Assembly: GCF_905196875.1 (NCBI RefSeq)
Contig: NZ_CAJJWO010000027.1
Span: 1 to 64,000 of the forward strand
DNA: 64,000 nucleotides
Direction: 5' to 3'
Source: an uncultured Parabacteroides sp.
Lineage (GTDB): Bacteria; Bacteroidota; Bacteroidia; Bacteroidales; Tannerellaceae
Part shown: positions 63,011-64,000 of the stretch, one piece after another
How the letters are laid out: each line of letters starts with the position of its first letter
How positions within the stretch are numbered: the first letter of the stretch is position 1
The notes under the pieces: generated by a model
The model's input: the letters and a program-made list of their open reading frames with translations, nothing else
What the model was told of the DNA's origin: nothing
Databases searched by the model: none
Translations under genes and position numbers: made by a program

Positions 63011-63775
63011 ATGAAGTCAGCATTCAGTGATATTATTTATGAGAAAAGAGGAATATACGGAGTATTGCACGTTATCATTTTGCTACTTTCGCTGTTCCTT
63101 ATTGTTGTAATTTCAATTGATACATTCAATAATATCCCTTTTATTACACAGGGGTCGTATCTGAAGATACAGTTCTGGATCTGCATGTTCTTTATTGCCG
63201 ATTTTATTTTGGAGTTTTTCTTATCAAAACGTAAATTATATTATCTGCAAACCCACCTGATTTTCCTGATCGTATCCATTCCTTATCTAAATATTATCAA
63301 TTATTATGGGATTGAATTTTCACCGGAGATCACCTATTTCCTACGTTTTATCCCATTGGCACGCAGTGGTTACGCTCTAGCAATAGTGGTAGGATGGCTA
63401 TCTTCCAACAAGGCTTCGGGACTGTTCGTATCTTACCTGACAATGTTGCTGGCTACGGTTTATTTTTCCAGTCTGATATTCTTTGTCATCGAACATAAGG
63501 TAAATCCACAGGTAGCCGGTTATGACGATGCACTCTGGTGGGCTTTTATGGATGTGACGACGGTAGGTTCGAATATTTATGCCGTTACGCCTACGGGACG
63601 GATATTATCGGTACTGCTGGCAGCACTGGGGATGATGATGTTCCCTATCTTTACCGTCTACGTGACCAGCCTGGTACAGAATGCCAATAAGAAAAGAGAA
63701 GAATATTATAATAAGGGACAAGTCGCCCAGGATAAGACTGCCGCTCCGTCCGAAACAACAAATCAGCAGTCCTGA
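63011..63775 (+). CDS. Voltage-gated-type ion channel protein with an altered filter
   Basis: A 254-residue membrane protein with the six-helix plan of voltage-gated K+ channels. S1-S4-like helices run from about 18 to 140 (VIILLLSLFLIVVISIDTF; FWICMFFIADFILEFFLSKR; YFLRFIPLARSGYALAIVV). Then S5 (LTMLLATVYFSSLIFFVIEH), a pore loop and S6 (ILSVLLAALGMMMFPIFTVY). S4 is poor in charges. The filter reads TTVGSN (183-188) where K+ channels have T(V/I)GYGD. The C-terminal tail is polar and short. It is divergent from the GadC-like gene, consistent with pH or charge balancing during GABA exchange. Confidence 0.82.
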   Translation: MKSAFSDIIYEKRGIYGVLHVIILLLSLFLIVVISIDTFNNIPFITQGSYLKIQFWICMFFIADFILEFFLSKRKLYYLQTHLIFLIVSIPYLNIINYYGIEFSPEITYFLRFIPLARSGYALAIVVGWLSSNKASGLFVSYLTMLLATVYFSSLIFFVIEHKVNPQVAGYDDALWWAFMDVTTVGSNIYAVTPTGRILSVLLAALGMMMFPIFTVYVTSLVQNANKKREEYYNKGQVAQDKTAAPSETTNQQS

Positions 63776-63863
63776 TTTTCTTATTAAAAAAAATTCACAA
63801 TATAGCCGAAGGGATTTCAATTACCCTACATACTAAATCCAATTACATGCCGAGGAAATTAGT

Positions 63864-63947
63864 GGTTGATAAATATCAACCGAATGTCCGACAATTGTCA
63901 ACCGTATGGTTGATAATTATGAGCCAAGCGGCTGAAAATTATCAGCC
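63864..63947. repeat. 22-bp-phased palindrome array downstream of the channel gene
   Basis: Cores GATAAATATC, GACAATTGTC, GATAATTATG and GAAAATTATC start at 63868, 63890, 63912 and 63934, exactly 22 bp apart. GGTTG/CAACC-like boxes alternate in orientation about every 11 bp, making secondary dyads such as CAACCGTATGGTTG between the cores. The 18 bases at 63901-63918 are identical to 19250-19267. No gene is seen from 63776 to the window end. Confidence 0.75.
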
Positions 63948-64000
63948 ATTAAAAAGTGTCGTATAAATATACTAAAACAAAGGATACATTCTACTGAACA

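Overview
The window is a chromosomal stretch from a Bacteroidales bacterium. The evidence is four SusC/SusD-type gene pairs, a one-protein hybrid two-component sensor-regulator, three ECF-sigma/FecR anti-sigma pairs with STN-domain TonB-dependent transducers, a fimbrillin-like lipoprotein, and several promoters of the Bacteroidota form (TTG, about 20 bp, TAnnTTTG). Parabacteroides is my best guess for the genus. That is inference, because no rRNA or marker phylogeny was available. I saw no tRNA, rRNA, CRISPR array, transposase or phage gene.

Layout. 1-9955 is housekeeping: the 3' end of mnmG, a 16-bp parS-like site, a tight repair/quality-control run (uvrC, dtd, a MazG-like pyrophosphohydrolase, deoC), a convergent polyprenyl diphosphate synthase, polA and ychF. 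Between polA and ychF lies a 22-bp-phased array of palindromes. 10001-21739 is PUL 1: a divergent hybrid two-component regulator, SusC, SusD and a GH3 glycosidase. 21883-29696 is PUL 2: ECF sigma, FecR, STN-SusC, SusD and, in place of a glycosidase, an endonuclease/exonuclease/phosphatase-fold enzyme. 29841-34642 holds a small membrane protein with an ABC ATPase, a 26-codon gene with its own promoter and terminator, an acyltransferase, a membrane-anchored AraC-type regulator and a fimbrillin-like lipoprotein. 35173-44740 is PUL 3: sigma, FecR, SusC, SusD, a DUF1735-like lipoprotein and a TIM-barrel glycosidase. 45176-61186 is PUL 4: sigma, FecR, SusC, SusD, an (alpha/alpha)6 glycosidase, two GH127-superfamily beta-L-arabinofuranosidases and a GH106 alpha-L-rhamnosidase. 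61264-63775 is a divergent pair: a GadC-like antiporter and a K+-channel-like protein with a changed selectivity filter.

How it works together. Each PUL couples an outer-membrane TonB-dependent pump and its SusD lipoprotein lid to enzymes that trim the imported ligand. PUL 1 is probably switched by its periplasmic-sensing hybrid regulator. PULs 2-4 have the parts for trans-envelope signalling: the STN domain of SusC contacts FecR, which controls the ECF sigma factor. PUL 4 enzymes point to a rhamnose- and arabinofuranose-containing plant or microbial glycan. PUL 2 may target a phosphorylated or nucleic-acid-like ligand.

The most unusual signals are not genes. (1) The fecR-susC gap of all three sigma-controlled PULs carries the same arrangement: a start-one codon-stop mini-frame followed by a hairpin with a related 6-7-nt loop. 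(2) Intergenic arrays of dyads are phased at exactly 22 bp at three places, with a related fragment at a fourth. (3) A parS-like palindrome sits beside mnmG. (4) A tiny self-contained gene lies at 30909-30989.
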